Source: Silurus meridionalis (lineage: Eukaryota; Chordata; Actinopteri; Siluriformes; Siluridae). Taken from it: a DNA stretch of 64,000 bases. This document shows, in pieces, positions 34,412 through 46,489 of this stretch. The number at the start of each line of letters is the position of its first letter. Positions within the stretch are counted from its first letter, which is position 1. The position numbers and the translations under genes are program-made. The notes beneath the pieces are model-generated. The model did not search any database, was not told the origin of the DNA, and was given only the letters and a program-made list of their open reading frames with translations. The DNA lies in contig NC_060885.1 in assembly GCF_014805685.1 (NCBI RefSeq), positions 6,958,132 to 7,022,131 on the forward strand. Reading direction: 5' to 3'.

Positions 34412-34915
34412 CAGTACAGACCAAAAGTTTGGACACAAAAGAGTTTTCTTTATTTTCATGACTATGAAAATTGTAGAGTCACACTGAAGGCATCAAGGGC
34501 TATTTGACCAAGAAGGAGAGTGATGGGGTGCTGCACCAGATGACCTGGCCTCCACAGTCACCGGACCTGAACCCAATCGAGATGGTTTAGGGGTGCCTGG
34601 ACCGCAGAGTGAAGGCAAAAGGGCCAACAAGTGCCAAGCATCTCTCGGGGAACTCCTTCAAGACTGTTGGAAGACCATTTCAGGTGACTACCTCTTGAAG
34701 CTCATCAAGAGAATGCCAAGAGTGTGCAAAGCAGTAATCAAAGCAAAAGGTGTCTACTTTGAAGAACCTAGAATATGTGATTTTTCAGTTGTTTCACACT
34801 TTTTTGTTATGTATATAATTCCATATATAATTCCACGTGTTATAGTTTTGATGCCTACAGTGTGAATCTACAATTTTCATAGTCATGAAAATAAAGAAAA
34901 CTCTTTGAATGACTG
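34412..34915 (+). mobile_element. Internally deleted Tc1-like element
   Basis: The left end cagtacagaccaaaagtttg and the right end share an inner inverted repeat, gttttctttattttcatgac-tatgaaaattgtag, on both sides. Between them, two frames hold the transposase C-terminus: tggcctccacagtcaccgga (WPPQSPDLNP block), then the frame at 34593-34865 with LIKRMPRVCKAVIKAKGV. The catalytic core and N-terminal domain are missing. The outermost ~30 bp on the right are shortened. It is preceded by (AT)n. Confidence 0.88.
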
Positions 34916-35004
34916 TATATAGACGCACACATACACTAAAGCAAAGGTATATGAAAACCAGCCATTTCCAGCCATATGTGGTTGCCTGCAGTAAGACCCA
35001 GAGA

Positions 35005-35600
35005 CAGTAAAAGTACACACATCCTTCACTCAAGTGGAAGTACATATAGTCATGTTTTAAAAGACTCTGGTAAAAATTTTACACTTTTTATTCAGGGTAA
35101 AGTAAAAAAGTTTGGACTCTGAGATGTACTTAGGTAAAAAGTAAAAAGTAGACATTACTACAACCTGTTTTAGTGTCACACTGGTAACTGAACCTCACAT
35201 CATATTAATATGTTCATACAAAAGAATTCAAATTTTGGTATCTAATGAATGTATTCAGACTGAACATCCACCATATAGAACACAAGCAGAGAAAAGATGA
35301 TGATGATCAGGAATGTGTTTGTTCTCAGTCATGATTACATCACTGACTCCCTCTGTCTCATCCACGTTACCCTCAGACTTCTTGTTGCCTTCTGCTGCAC
35401 TTGTTGTTTGCTTTGTAAACTAACCGACGTCTGTGGTGTGTGAGAGGAAATGATACACCAGTGGCAAAATGAAAAAGATGCGCAATGACAAGAAATGGGT
35501 TGATGTGCCGAAATTTAAATGAAAAAAATTAAAACTAAAGTAACGAGTCTGGTTTGAAAATGTAAGAAGTTAAAAGTACAGATATTTGTGTGAAAAATAA
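35005..35600. mobile_element. Non-autonomous DNA element, copy 2 (inverted)
   Basis: It is the reverse complement of 1029-1735 over most of its length: tgaacctcacatcatattaa at 35189-35208 and ccctctgtctcatccacgtt at ~35349-35368 match the first copy inverted. It is shorter by several internal deletions. Confidence 0.72.
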
Positions 35601-36910
35601 AATGTGAAATTAAAATGTATAACATAACATGTTTATTGTCATGCCTTGGGTCTACATTTTTTTGTTGCTTTCCAAGAAAATCGAATATTTATACTGAGTT
35701 GTACAGTTAAGGCCCAAAGAAAAGCGTGGGCTTTATTCATGCTTGTAAAGCCCACGGTTTCCAAAGAGAACGTCTCACTGTTCCTGTAAGCTTTTTGTAA
35801 TATCGATATGAAGGTCAGAACTGACGTTTGTGTGTTATATATGTAACCTGTATGTAACCCGTTGTACACATGAAGCATATTTTATATCTTGCATCTGTTG
35901 TGTCACCTTGATCTTGGCCAGCATTTCTTTAGCCTAAGGATTTAGCAGTAAGTTATGTGTAGAGTATTAATAGTAGTGCTGTTTGTCTTGTAGTGCTCTG
36001 TGTGTATTCTGTCTAGACAGCGTATCATACATGAGCCCCCCTCACACACACACACACACACATAAACACAGTTATGAAGAACTATTTATAAAAACTTGTT
36101 GACAAATGTTCCTGTGAGTAGTTTTTAATGTCTGGCATCAGCACTATGGCAAAGCAGCTAAAAATGTTTCCATGTAGTAAACACAGCGCTCCCAATTAAG
36201 ATTCCCATGATGGCATTGTGCCTGTGTGTATGTTTGGCCATGTGTGTGTGTGTCTGTACACACGTGTGGTCACTTCCAATTCAATTAGAAGAGAAAAACA
36301 CTGGACAAAGTTGTGACAGCAGCTGTGACTTTCCTCCTCCTGCTTCTTTAATCTGATTTTCTCTCTTCTTCTCTCGAACTCACGCTCTCTCTCTCTTTCT
36401 GCCTCTGCTGCGCCTGTCACAGTGTTTGGCACTGTCATCAGACAACCATCTGTAATTACAGACCACCACAGCCCGCCTGCTTCACCATCAGCCAAAAACA
36501 CACAGTTTGTCACTGTTATGCTCACATTAAAAAATAATAATTACACTTTCTGGTTGTGTCGCCGAGTCACTGAGTCACAGCCGTGGCGGTTTGTGGCTTT
36601 AAATAGAGATGCAGGGAGACACGATGTGTGCCTAGAGCTGTTATCCTGTCCGGGCTTTGTGCCGTGTCTGCCCTGTGTTTCTTTTCCTTCTGAATACGCT
36701 GTAATACTGTATTTAATACGCTTTATACCAGAAATGCATTGTAATGTATTATTAATGCCTTCTGTTAGATCATATTTTCAGTAGTAGAGCTTCCCCTTAT
36801 ACAATATTGCATATCGTTATTAATTGCTGTACAATGTACTTTGCTGTATGAAATAATTTCTGCTACAGTAAAGGAATAGATCATTGTTATTGTAAGAGAA
36901 ATATATAGAG

Positions 36911-37775
36911 CAGGGGTCCTTTCTTCAGTGAGGGCCACATCATTTTTCCTTTCTTTAATGGGGGGGCCGGGTCACAAACGTGCCAAAGTGACTACCAGTA
37001 TTATTGTGAAGATTTTATTATGATGTTAAATGTAATAATTATGACTCCTAATGCTAGATTAGCTTATTACTTTGTTCTGCACCATGCAGACATAGAGTAT
37101 GAGCGTTACTTTTCACAAAATATATAGAATATTGAATGAGCGTTATTAGTATCATAATTACTTTTTTAAATATTTATTGGTGTTAAAATCAAAACATTTA
37201 TTTACTTATGTATATGCATATGGTTGGTGGGTGAATGTAATACAATTAGGGCTATAATTAGGCTATGTTAATAACTAGAGTTTGACAGATAGCGGATACC
37301 GATAGCTCGGTTGGATGAAAAAGGTTTTTTAATGGTTATTGGTAAACACTCAGTGTAAAATAGTACTGAACTTAATTACAAAAATTATTTAAAAAAGTGC
37401 TGAATAACGAAAGGAAATATATATATTTATAAATATCATTTTATAATTACTAAATTATGAATAATAAATATAATATATCGCTCTCCCTGCGGCGTGCCGT
37501 CTCATGTGTAAAAACAAACAGTGCGTGGTGTCAGTGATTCACCTCCAGAGGCCGCTCTTTTAAATACAGCAGACGGTAAGCCGGAAAAACTATCGGTGCA
37601 TTGAACTCTATTAATAACTAATGGAAAGTTTTATTTGAAAGCCAAACTTTATTACCAAATACAAATGTAATATGAGTAAAGAATATATACATTTTTTATT
37701 TTTTTTAATATGTCTTTGGCTTTGTTCAGAGGGTCGTTTCAAATGTAGGGGCAGGCTGAACTTTGGGGACCCTTA
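36911..37775. mobile_element. Probable hAT-like element containing a MITE
   Basis: The left end caggggtcctttcttcagtg-agggccac and right end gctgaactttggggaccctt form imperfect inverted repeats of the caggggtccc type common in hAT-like elements. The 37276-37610 MITE sits inside. TSD not resolved, and coding content not recognised. Confidence 0.5.
37276..37610. mobile_element. 335-bp hAT-like MITE with perfect 8-bp TSD
   Basis: TTAATAAC at 37268-37275 and 37611-37618 flanks tagagtttgacagatag...ccgatag and the inverted end ctatcggtgcattgaactcta. The length, 8-bp TSD and TAGAG-type ends fit a hAT miniature element. The outermost bases resemble those of the 9725 family (tagagg-tcgaccgat). No coding capacity. 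Confidence 0.87.
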
Positions 37776-37789
37776 ATGTCGAGGGGAGC

Positions 37790-40400
37790 AAGGTCATGAT
37801 AATATGTCAAGGATATTGGATGTATTTGTTTCTAATTCATCTTCAGTAAGCACTTTGTCTTGTTTGGGGTCATACCCAAGATGAAAGATATGTAACGACA
37901 GTTAAAAGCGGTTCAGAGCAAGACAGGGAATGACACTGTGTATGAATAATCGACAAGCATAGATATTTGACCCCAGTATGAACAATTCAGGCGCAGTGCC
38001 AAAGACATGACGAGGTGCAGAAAACAACCTCACACAGACGTTCGCAACAACACGAGTGGTGAGACTTAAATGAGTTAGACATTCAACACAAATGTTTCTC
38101 CTGTGTTCTGACTTGAAAGATCTTTTCCTCTTTCAGGTTCTCATATCATATCAGTGGTTCCTATAGTGGCGTATTATGAATAATCCAAGTCGTAATAAAT
38201 ATTGAGGAGATTTTCCTTGTTACAGTCGTCATTAGCTTGCTCATTAGGGGCAAACTTACACCTAAACAGCATTCCTATGCATTCCTAATCACCACGTTAT
38301 CTGTAAAATCTGCTTTGAGACAATGTTCATTGTTAAAATCGCAAAAAAAATACAAATCAAATTAATTAAATCGCCAAGTTTGGGGGCACTGTTAAGGCAG
38401 CCAACATAATTAACAGACACGTTGTCCATGTCTTTCTACCATTTACAAATCCTGTGGTGCCACAGAGACTGGAGTTTCTCAACTGAGCACTTATTTTATT
38501 AAAACTGCTGGAATGTGAAGAGAACTTCACTGGATATCAGCAAAAAAATAAAGTATTGACTTAAACCTTTTAACCCAAAGCCAAACTTTTGTACGCGAGT
38601 TACTTGAGTTTAAGCCTCAAAGCATAGGTTTTCCAAATTGAAGGTTTTTTAATACTCTGGCCTGCTTGTCCCAAAAGAGTTCAGCACATTTGTTGGAGTG
38701 TGAAAAGAACTGCTTGCTGGTCCTCCATTGAACCATTTTATCAGGTGTGGAAGCTCAGCTGTTGGTGCTACATACTGAAGAACATGATTGATTCGACTCG
38801 ACTCCACTTCCTGTTTCAAGTTTCCTGATGGTGGGTTTTTGTGGTCAGTGGAGGAGCTGGAATGCCTTATTGATTTTGAGTGGAGAAACCATACATTTTT
38901 TTGTTGTGTTGTATATGCACATGCAGGCAGCTTTAGCTCCAAAGGCTTTACTAGAGCAGTTGATCAGTGTTGAGAGAAAGTTTTTTAAAAAGTGCATCAG
39001 CATTTAAACATATATCATTAATTCTGAAACATAGGAAGATGACAGATTCAAATACTGAGGCCATGAAACTCATACTGAAAGAATGTGCGTCCGAAGCCAG
39101 GATTTAAAACCATCACGGAACGTTTTAAGCCAAGCAGTGCATATTTCATATTATTAATAAAGGAGAGCTCGGTGAAAGATTATTTCAACATTGAATTAAC
39201 TAAATCACACAGCAGAATCAGTGTCAAATTTAATTACATTGCCAGACAAGTCTCCAACGCACACCATTTAATCACTCCAGCCTTATTTCAAAGTGTTAAT
39301 TTATCACTGGCGCTTTCGGCGTGTCGATTATGTGATAACAGAAGCCTGGAGTGAAGTGTAAAAACATTGCTCATTCCTACAAAATCCCTGCTGCTGAGGA
39401 TGTTTCCAGTATGGAGAATCTTATAAAAACAGCTCCACCCACTACACTCCTTATTAAAGCTCTCAGAACTAGTCTTCCTTCCAGCTATCAAGCTCCCTCC
39501 ACGTTATATTATAATATTCCCATCAGCCTGACTGTCTGTCAGTTTTGCATAATAATACCGTATCTTATTGGTGTTGAATTGTGCTCGAGGTTAGAGACCG
39601 CCCCCTGTTTGCACCTGCTTCTTTTATTTTGTCGTCACCGTTCGGCACTCGTCTTTCGGCCCCCTTAGTCCTGAGAACAGCGCGCAACGTGTAATGATAC
39701 TTCATGAAAATAAAAGGCGGAAGGCCATGGCCTGATTTCCAAAAAGCTTTTTAGACGAGAAACCCAGGGTCCTGATGCTGACAGAGGGAGAGAGAACAGG
39801 AGAGAGCAGGACAGAGAGGGCTGCTTATATTCACAAAGAAGGATAGCTAATACTGAGGAGGGGAAAAAAAAGAGAAAATCTGAGAGAGCGAAATGTTTTA
39901 ATGTGGATCTGTGTGTGTGAGTGCAAATACACCTGCTACAGAGATAAGTGGAAGCAGCTTATTTCTGCTCCAGGTTTGAGTTGGAGAGATGGACTGGCAT
40001 CTGAGTTTGTTTATTTGTTCATTCTTATCCGACAGTTATCAGAGAGAGATTTAGGTTTCGTGTAACACTCGAGATAAAAATGCACTGATCCGATACCTGC
40101 TTGAAACTCTGGATCAGCGTCGGACTTTGTCATATCCCTGACATACTGTTTTTTATTCTTTGAAAACACAGCAGCTTTGTCTGTAGTTTAAGCTGTAATG
40201 CAAGTGACAGGTTTGTGTAGAAAAAAAATAAATAAATAAAAATAAATTTATTACAATATTTGGATGAACTAGTTTGTTGTTTGTGGTTACTCTGTGCCAT
40301 AAGCTGTTTTTTGTTTGTTTGTTAAAGTTTTATTTATTACAAAGACTAACCTAAGGAAGCCCATTTCCTTATACACATTTTCTTTTGCCTGAAATTGTAA
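37790..40400. other. Intron, mostly unique
   Basis: No named repeat or exon. Open frames (for example 38649-38942 minus and 39351-39668 plus) have no recognisable domain. Confidence 0.55.
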
Positions 40401-40401
40401 C

Positions 40402-40757
40402 TTCTGACTTTATTTTTCATGATTCGAACTTTTTCCGACTTTATTTCTCGCGATTCCGACTTTATTTCTCGCGATTCCGACTTTATTTCTCGCGATTCCG
40501 ACTTTATTTCCAGCGATTCCAACTTTATTTCTCACTTTTCTGACTTTTTCTCGCAATTCTGACTTTTTCTCGCAATTCCGACTTTATTTCTAGCGATTCC
40601 GTCTTTTTTCTGGCAATTTGGACTTTATTTCTTGCAATTCTGACTTTATTTTCTGACTTAATTCCCGCCAATTAAAGTTTATTTCTGAAAATGAAATAAA
40701 GTTGGGAATTGTGAGAAATACATTTTAAATTGCGAGAAATAAAGTCAAAATTGTAAG
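40402..40757. repeat. 21-bp minisatellite with an inverted right end
   Basis: Tandem copies of tttatttctcgcgattccgac, decaying outward, run from 40402 to ~40680. From ~40683 the units appear inverted (gaaataaagt...gcgagaaataaagtc), so the array is partly palindromic. The array continues after the hAT-like insert at 41315-41353 (gtgagaaac...tatgagaaattaagtcg). Confidence 0.85.
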
Positions 40758-41314
40758 TGGGGCTGAAATGATTCCTCCAGTAACTCAAGTAATTCTATTA
40801 CAAAAATTCATTGAGGCTAATTATTTGTCCCGATGCTTTGTTTAGTCCATTTAACACACGGACCATTATTACTGACGCACCACCCGCTGGAGCGCTCCAA
40901 ACAGGTAAACACAGAAGATGCTGCAGAATAAAAAATGACGGAAAACAGCGAGGGGCCGAGGAAAAGATTCAGGCCAAAAGAAAAAACACTGGAAAATTTT
41001 TGAAGTTTGGGACAATTTCAAACTAAAACATAAAGAAAACACTGAGCACTTGAGTATTTGTATCTTAATGTAATATGCTATTAAATGCACTGAATGGGTT
41101 TAGTTTTCACCGATATTCTTGTATGAAATTTCAGCAATGAACATTTGTCTAAAAAAGAAAAACAAATTATATGTTCATTTTTAGAGACCTGTTTTATTTT
41201 CCCTGTTTTATTTACTTTTACTAGAAAAAGTACTTCTTATCCGATTACTGGATTAATCGAAGGAAATATTGTTAGAATACTCGAGTACTAAAATAATCTA
41301 TAACAGCAGCCCTA
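40758..41314. mobile_element. hAT-like element inserted in a minisatellite
   Basis: Ends ggggctgaaatgattcctcc-agtaactc and gagtactaaaataatctata-acagcagcccta are inverted repeats (agggctg...cagccct type). The octamers attgtaag (40750-40757) and attgtgag (41315-41322) agree at 7 of 8. The flanks on both sides are units of the same 21-bp minisatellite. A second copy is at 46490-47209 and shares cggaccattattactgac and the gcactgaatgggtttagttt region. Confidence 0.83.
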
Positions 41315-41359
41315 ATTGTGAGAAACAAATCCAGGATTATGAGAAATTAAGTCGACAAT

Positions 41360-42534
41360 ATTAAATGTGATGTTATTCTAAATTGTTCTGCTTCCTTCTT
41401 GATGCTTTACTTCTGGTTGAAGTTCTCATCACCTGGCAGCCACTCAGTGCAGCTGAGTATAGCCTTCAAATAGACAGTCTAAAGGATACATGAGATTGCT
41501 GTGGCACTCAGAAAACCATGAAGATGGCATCCGGACCACACACTTGACACGAACAGTTTTACTTGCTTTGGGATTGCATTGCGTTCAATTCTCCATCAGT
41601 GAACAGTTGATAACTTCAACCGTTATGATAAAACTCTAATGAATCACTGAATAAACATTTGCACTTTTTCCCCATATGATGCACAGTTATAGAAGAGAAC
41701 TAATTGTAATTGCACTTTCCCTTTGAAGTCTGGTCCCTTTCAAGGGTCCTTTCTTATTTTGTCTGAAGTAGTATAGAGTAATTGGCTGATTACTGTAGCA
41801 GCATTGAAATAAAACACTTCAAATCAGACATTTTGTACTTACAATGAGTCTTTTGAGTCTTTTCAGTGCTGGCTTTTTAAAGCTCAAAGACGGTCCTTAT
41901 TCAGAATCTGATCATCACTTCACACTTCTCCGACACTTTTAATGCTTTTTTCTTCGATCTCTGGCGACTCTTGGTACGCGGCTGAATGCGGAGCTCGGAG
42001 GGTGTTGAATCACACTGCACTTGACCTTACTCTTCCCAGACACACAGCGCACGCTCGTTCTATTATCATAAGCACCCTTGTGGTCAGTTCATTTAGTGAG
42101 CAGATCACCTTCAATTAAAGAGTCATCAGATGCTTGACAGGCCGTTTGATTAGTCTTATTGACTTCTCACTCACATTGAAGCTGATGTCAGAGGACGCAG
42201 GCCTGTGCGGCCCCTATCATCAAGCACAAATAGATGAAATTAGGACCAGAGTGCAACGCAAAGCAGCTGAGAAAGCCGTTTTAGAAGCGTAGTTCGTGTC
42301 CTCTCCTTAATCACGCCTAATAAGCAGGGGGACCTCTGCCCTAGATCCACACGTTACATGGGTTCCGCGTGCAGTGGAGGCTCAGCAATGTCATATGGGC
42401 GAGAGTGAAAATAGGCAGTGGCTAAGAAGTAATCTAGAGTCTGTGCATGTGTGTGTGTGTGTGTGTTTAGAAAATCCTGGTATTCATCCAAAGCCTCCAT
42501 CTGTCACACTCATCTCTTGCCATAGCATCCTGTT

Positions 42535-42565
<31 letters not shown>

Positions 42566-44630
42566 TTGCCTAGTAGGTTAAATAGGTTAAATAAAAAAAG
42601 AAAAGAAAAGAAAGCATGCTCCTTTCCTGGTGTCCATTTCCCCTATCATCAGGTGCTCATCATAACATTTGTCCTCAATAAACCACTCGCTATATTTAGC
42701 CCTGTCCGGCTTTTATCTGGGTCAGGAATGCGAGCCAGACTCGCCAGCAGGCGGACAGAGACGTATGGAGCGCCTTCACGCCTACCCCACCGAGAGGTCT
42801 GGGAAGAAGCGAGGGAGCAGGTCTGAACGATGGAGGGAGGCAGCGGGAACGGGTTAGATAGACGGAGGAGAAAAACTCTAATGTGTTTTTCACTGAAGAA
42901 TCCCCGAGCTCTACTTTTTTAGACTGTATCTAGTACACACCAGCATCAGGGACGCCGTTCCCTTCAGCCGTTCAGGGACGCCTCGGTCGAAAAAACCAAA
43001 AGAACAGATTTTTCATGGCAGCTTACTAAACAGATTGCTGAAAACAGGTGAACGATTTCCTATTCAAAAAAGCGTTAAAGGAAATTCACATGTGGAGTAT
43101 GGGTAATTACACCAAACGTGACGCACACCACATTTCCGACCTTGTGCCTTTCACGCTATTGAGAAATGTGTTTATATTAAACATTCGTTTGCTGTTTGAC
43201 CCGCATATTTTACTCAATAAATAGATTGTTTATTAAATTCTCTAATGGATATTTTGAATTTTGCTTATTGCCAATTATAGAAATACCAGTTCGTTTTTAA
43301 AAGCTTCTAATCAAGCCATTGAATTTGGTTCAAGGTATTTATCTTTTAAGCTACACATTACTATTATTCTACACTAACATTATACACGCACTTATTTTTT
43401 TTTTCAGAAATGGGGCCTTTTACTTACATGGAATGTGAGGAAATTAAAACTGCAGAAATCACTGAGTTTAATATTTAGTGCTTTTTTTATTATCAGGAAA
43501 CAGAATTACATATGAAGTGGCTAAAATATCACATTAGAAATGATTAAATTACAAATGTATTCATTTAGATTTTTGTTTATTTATTGACGTATTTTTGCAT
43601 GTCATTTTCATTATTTTGGTTCCATTGTGGACCATGGTTTAAGGAAACATGGTTTGTTTTTTCAGTTCTTGGAAACGTGCTCGGTACAAAAATATACCAC
43701 TGGATGCAACGGATAGAAATGAGGTTAGGGTTCGTTCTGCTTCTCCAGACATCTTTGAAGTGCGTTTGAGGAGATAAAAATCAAATATTATTACGAAAAT
43801 TACAAAGAGAAGGAAATATTTCTTTAAGTATCTTTTCTTAAGCATGCTGGTGTATAAGTAAAAGCTGGAACAGCAATTCAGAAAGTGGTGAATTATTATT
43901 TAGGGTGAAAGCCCGGGGTTTTAACATCTGTATAAGGAAGCAAACTTGCAGCCGACCCAGTAATTTGTTTTGCTTTGTCGGAATTTGTGTGGATGTTTTG
44001 TCACTCGTTCAAGGGCTCTCTGCTGAGCAGGATTGGCAAAAGTCCATTATTTTTCCAGTTCTAGCCGGAATTTTTTTAGTTGTATGCTTGGAATACTGTT
44101 TCTTAGTATAACAGCATGCACCTGGTTAGTACAAATATTTATTTACATTTTTATTATTATTTGTTTTAATGCCATAAAAAACTCCACCCAGCCGAAAATA
44201 TAGTTTTTATAATTTTTGACTTGCTTCATATCATTTTGAGTTCCGTCCACTAACCCACAATCTTTCGAAAGTCAGGATACAAAATAAAATATTTTCTCTT
44301 TTTCCTTAAAATAAAGGGCTTATTCAGCTATGCAAAAAAAGTTTGCTTCCACCCCCACCCCCCTTACCCCCTTTAAAGGTTTGTATGTTTCTATCCATCC
44401 ATCCCTTCATTATCTTTTTAATATATTCATCCTGTAGACAGCAAACTGTCACTGCTGGTCATTTGTCTTTGTCATGCCATTTGACATTCTGGCTTGACAT
44501 TTCGGCTCACTCTCAAAACAACAGCATTTAAAAAAAAAAAAAAAAAGGTTGTTCCTGTTTTGTTGGTCATCTCATTGTAATTTTAGCAATTTTTTTTTTG
44601 GTTTGCTAGCTAGATTTTTAGTGGCTGCCC
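41360..44630. other. Intron, largely unique
   Basis: It contains the ATTT tract and an A18 run near 44530. The 41.9-42.35 kb part is repeat-free and rich in homeodomain-like taat cores. No gene supported. Confidence 0.5.
42534..42567. repeat. (ATTT)n microsatellite
   Basis: Eight tttA units without interruption, followed ~30 bp later by (aaaag)n at 42595-42613. Possibly the tail of an unrecognised retroposon, but no body was identified. Confidence 0.9.
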
Positions 44631-44635
44631 AGTTG

Positions 44636-45857
44636 TTTTGAACCTTTTAGACCTCACAGCAGCTTTTGACACCATAGATCATAAGATTCTCATCTCTCAG
44701 CCAAAATATACCTGGTTGGAGTTCAGGTACAGTGCAGTTTTACAAATCAGATAGAAGTTTTTCTGTAAGATGGGGTGACATCTCATGTTTAAACATCAAT
44801 CAAATCTATGGTGTACCACAGGGATCGATACTTGGCCCGGTGGTGTTCTCCCTATATATGCTACCTCTGGGTAATATCATTCAACAATGCAATATCTCAT
44901 TTTATTCTAAGTCTTAATGAGAATAAGTGTGAGTGTATATTATTTAGTATGCAGGAGCAGCCTAATTTTAACCTAAGGGGTCTCACACCAGAATTTAAAA
45001 CAGAGGTTCGCAACCTAGGCATCATATTTGACAGCATTTTGAATTTTGCGAAGCAAGTAACCTCAGTTGTAAAAAAAAACAAGCTTCTTTCACCTCCGTT
45101 TATTATCAAATGTGAAGCCATTTGTTTCGATAAAAGATATGGAAAAAGACATTCATGCTTTTATTATTTCTAGATTGGATTACTGCATCGCTCTTTATTT
45201 AGGCATTACTCAGTCCTCTCTCTATATACAGCTGGTTCAGAACGCTGCAGCATGGCTTTTAACTGGTACCAGTAAGCGTGCACACATCACCCCGGTCCTT
45301 TCCTCTCTCCACTGGCTCTCGGTACAGTACAGGATTCAATATAAAATCGTATTATTTGTTTGTCCGGTACGGCCCCATCCTATCTAAATGGACTTATCAT
45401 CTGCTCACCCATGGCTGAACTCTCAGGTCCTCCTCATGTCTTGCTCTAGGTGCCTAGAACAAGATATAACTCGTAGGGTGATCGCACTTTCTCAGCGGCA
45501 GCTCCTAAGCTTTGGAATTCCCTTCCCTCCTGATCTCACCTCTAAAAGGGAATTCTCTACATTTAAAGCTAAACTAAAGACCCACTTATTCAAAGCCTTT
45601 GTTGTGTAGTAGATTGTGTGCTTATTCTCCTGCTTTCCTAACATTTATTTTAATTGTTGTGTTTTAATGCTTATTTTATTTCTCTTCTGTTTTAGTTCAA
45701 ACGATTTACTTCTTTTCTTTGATATTGTATATTTTATTACTTTTATGTTAATTCAAATTTTATTACTATTTCGCACATTGCCTCTTGCACTTTGTTCAGC
45801 ACATAGGTTCTACCTGGTAGTTGTTGGGTGCTATATAAATAAATATTGAATTGAATC
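44636..45857 (+). mobile_element. L2-type LINE, 5'-truncated reverse transcriptase
   Basis: Several frames together read as the second half of an L2/Maui-type LINE ORF: DLTAAFDTIDHKIL (motif A), GVPQGSILGPVVFSLYM (motif B), then NLGIIFDSILNF, SRLDYCIALYLGI, LVQNAAAWLLTG and VLSSLHWLSVQYRIQYK. The catalytic FADD region is deleted between ~44890 and 44925. Stops and frameshifts are frequent (frames at 44732, 44808, 45112, 45388). The C-terminal peptide ends near 45609, followed by an AT-rich 3' UTR and a tail of gctatataaataaatattga/attgaat type. It is an inactive relic; no clear TSD was found. Confidence 0.9.
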
Positions 45858-46044
45858 CATACAACATTTGCAAAATTAACACAATCCTACTCTCTCAGTT
45901 ATGCAAATTTTCCTATACTCCAAGCAAAAATGTGTGTGTGTGTGTGTGAGAGAGTGAATGTCGAATTTATCAAAATACAGCATTTAGTGAGAACACCATT
46001 GTTCGAGAATTTTTTAAATTCTTTTCAGTAAAGGTAATTGGCGC

Positions 46045-46212
46045 ATGTACAGTACATTACACAATGGTAAAGATATAGCTCTCCTGGAGCACAGAGAGGT
46101 GAAGGGCCCTGTTCAAGGGCCCAAGAGTGGCACCTTGGCAATCCTGGGACTTGAACCCACCGAACTTGCAATCAGTAACCTGGAGCTATAACCACTGAGC
46201 TACCACTTACCA
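46045..46212 (-). mobile_element. V-SINE-like fragment
   Basis: acagtacattacacaatgg is a remnant of the V-SINE tail, followed by tctcctggagcacagagagg, core ttcaagggcccaagagtggc, B box tgggacttgaaccc and the head ccactgagctaccactta. It is shortened between the tail and the core. Confidence 0.72.
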
Positions 46213-46276
46213 CTTCCCACGTGTCCCAGACCATAATGCATATGCTGATGTAATTGTATGAAAATTATAATAATTA

Positions 46277-46415
46277 CAGTTATGGCATTTGGCAGACACT
46301 CTTATCCAGGGCCACTTAGAATTATTTAATTTATATAACTGAGTAGTTGAGGGTTAAGCACCTTGCTCAAGGGCCCAGCACCACCAACTGATTTGAGCTC
46401 CAAATCTTACGATCA
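46277..46415 (-). mobile_element. SINE fragment lacking tRNA head
   Basis: Tail atggcatttggcagacactc-ttatccagggccacttaga and core ccttgctcaagggcccagca are clear. The tRNA-like part decays after ccaccaactgatttgagc. It lies between another SINE fragment (46045-46212) and a hAT-like element (46490-47209). Confidence 0.7.
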
Positions 46416-46489
46416 TGTATTTTGTGAATTGTACCTGCATATTAAATCCACCGATACATGTATGACAGCCAAAAATTTAAATAACAATA

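Noticed and set aside
34593..34865. 90-codon gene
   Set aside because: It is the C-terminal end of a Tc1-like transposase between inverted terminal repeats, lacking the catalytic core.
40402..40757. CRISPR-like array because of regular 21-bp units
   Set aside because: No spacers; the units are directly tandem and diverged, in a vertebrate intron.
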